This document shows positions 5,196 to 5,705 of a stretch of DNA of 5,705 bases, piece by piece. A program made the position numbers and the translations under genes. The stretch is from Acidobacteriaceae bacterium (GTDB lineage: Bacteria; Acidobacteriota; Terriglobia; Terriglobales; Acidobacteriaceae), in the NCBI GenBank assembly GCA_003167305.1, contig PMTP01000150.1, positions 8,827-14,531 of the forward strand. Direction: 5' to 3'. The stretch's first letter is position 1. Every line of letters starts with the position of its first letter. The notes beneath the pieces are model-generated. The model ran no database searches and was not told the origin of the DNA. It saw only the letters and a list, made by a program, of their open reading frames with translations.

Positions 5196-5228
5196 CCCGT
5201 TCATCGCGGTCTTATCGCGATGAGCGGG
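5196..5228. repeat. 13-bp intergenic hairpin
   Basis: Arm 5196-5208 (CCCGTTCATCGCG) pairs with 5216-5228 (CGCGATGAGCGGG) with one G-U and a 7-nt loop GTCTTAT. There is no T-run after either arm, so it is more likely an intergenic repeat element than a terminator. The right arm can also pair perfectly over 11 bp with 5145-5155 (GCCCGCTCATC), giving two mutually exclusive folds. Confidence 0.65.
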
Positions 5229-5238
5229 CGGCGAACGG

Positions 5239-5295
5239 CCCAGGTCTGACCATCCATAAAACTGGGTGCCCCAGCTCTCGATTCTGAGACCTGGG
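5239..5295. repeat. 9-bp inverted repeat enclosing a smaller stem
   Basis: CCCAGGTCT (5239-5247) and AGACCTGGG (5287-5295) are perfect inverted copies. Between them CTGGG (5262-5266) pairs with CCCAG (5270-5274) around a 3-nt loop. The CTGGGTGCCCCAG core is a motif I associate with dispersed Acidobacteriota intergenic repeats. No function can be assigned. Confidence 0.55.
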
Positions 5296-5395
5296 AAACG
5301 ATGAACCTCTGAACGGAAGGCCGCAGCCCTCCAAGCCTGCTCTTCGCCACAGTTTTCCGCCAGCCCCGATTCCCTTCGCCGCCGGAATCCGTCAC

Positions 5396-5401
5396 AATAA
5401 T
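5396..5401 (+). promoter_or_regulatory. Possible -10 box (AATAAT) for the right-edge gene
   Basis: AATAAT matches five of six positions of the -10 consensus and lies in a locally AT-rich spot in GC-rich DNA. No -35 box is visible at the proper distance. Transcription from here would begin near 5408 and leave a leader of about 68 nt before ATG 5476. Confidence 0.25.
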
Positions 5402-5475
5402 GCGTGGACCCTCGATCAATCTATGAACGCGCGGGCGACAAGCACGCCACTCGGCAAAGCCCTCGGCGGCTGGCG

Positions 5476-5705
5476 ATGCGGACCCTCTGCGCCGCGCTTG
5501 TGCTGGCTGCAACGCTGGCCCCGGCCCAGCAGCCGCAGTCAGAAGAAGCGCCCGCACCCGCGCGGACGGCCGTGCATGGCGTCGTGCGCAACGCCGTCAC
5601 CGGCGCGCCGCTGCCGCGGGCACTGGTGCGCATCGAGGGCGACTCCGGGGTCGGCGCGCTGACCGACGGCGAAGGCCGCTTCGAGCTTCCCGGCGTTCCC
5701 GTCGG
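5476..5705 (+). CDS. Exported carboxypeptidase-regulatory-like domain protein (N-terminus; runs off right edge)
   Basis: Seventy-six residues are visible. A Sec signal peptide MRTLCAALVLAATLAPA ends in an APA|Q cleavage site (after Ala17), followed by a Pro/Glu/Ala linker (18-31). From about residue 32 the chain reads VHGVVRNAVTGAPLPRALV, then VGALTDGEGRFELPGVP, the typical G-x-V-x-(D/N)-x-x-T-G-x-P-(I/L)-x-x-A-x-V ... T-(D/N)-x-x-G-x-(F/Y) pattern of the carboxypeptidase-regulatory-like beta-sandwich. In Acidobacteriota this domain often heads TonB-dependent-receptor-like or large exported proteins; which one applies here depends on sequence beyond the edge. ATG 5476 has only a weak GGCGG-like ribosome site. 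An in-frame GTG at 5404 would add 24 residues ahead of the signal peptide and is less likely. Confidence 0.8.
   Translation, partial: MRTLCAALVLAATLAPAQQPQSEEAPAPARTAVHGVVRNAVTGAPLPRALVRIEGDSGVGALTDGEGRFELPGVPV

Noticed and set aside
5201..5557. 118-codon minus-strand open frame at the right side
   Set aside because: It crosses the intergenic palindromes and the start of the signal peptide of the exported protein, and shows no domain or ribosome site.

Overview
The window is GC-rich DNA from a free-living bacterium, most likely an Acidobacteriota (Terriglobia/Acidobacteriales-like) genome. This rests on the UvrA subtype, a SprT-like protein of a form I associate with that phylum, short palindromic 'TGTAGCG...TCCT...' intergenic repeats, a carboxypeptidase-regulatory-like exported protein, and the small cysteine-ribbon and secreted helical proteins. 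No database was searched, so the assignment is recognition, not proof.

Layout: everything left of about 2890 is coded on the minus strand and everything right of about 3045 on the plus strand, so the 155 bp at 2890-3044 form a divergent start region. Minus strand, in order of transcription: a 55-residue highly charged small protein (2889-2722), a 72-residue four-cysteine ribbon protein (2668-2450), a 145-residue secreted helical protein with an internal two-fold repeat (2276-1839), a strong hairpin that probably ends that unit (1760-1799), a tandem pair of palindromic repeat units (1635-1684), and the N-terminal half of uvrA with its own -10 box (1502 to the left edge). Plus strand: an exported TPR-repeat protein with a GTG start (3045-4346), an 87-bp palindrome built of 7-nt units (4353-4439), a SprT-like zinc metallopeptidase (4446-5135), a gene-free stretch of about 340 bp containing several inverted and direct repeats, and the start of an exported carboxypeptidase-regulatory-like protein (5476 to the right edge).

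Functionally the window mixes a DNA-repair housekeeping gene (uvrA) with envelope or secretion-directed proteins (TPR, helical secreted protein, carboxypeptidase-regulatory-like) and small proteins of unknown role. No phage, transposase, CRISPR, tRNA or rRNA signal was seen. The least explained parts are the three-gene small-protein cluster and the dense set of intergenic palindromes, one of which runs into the initiation region of the SprT-like gene.
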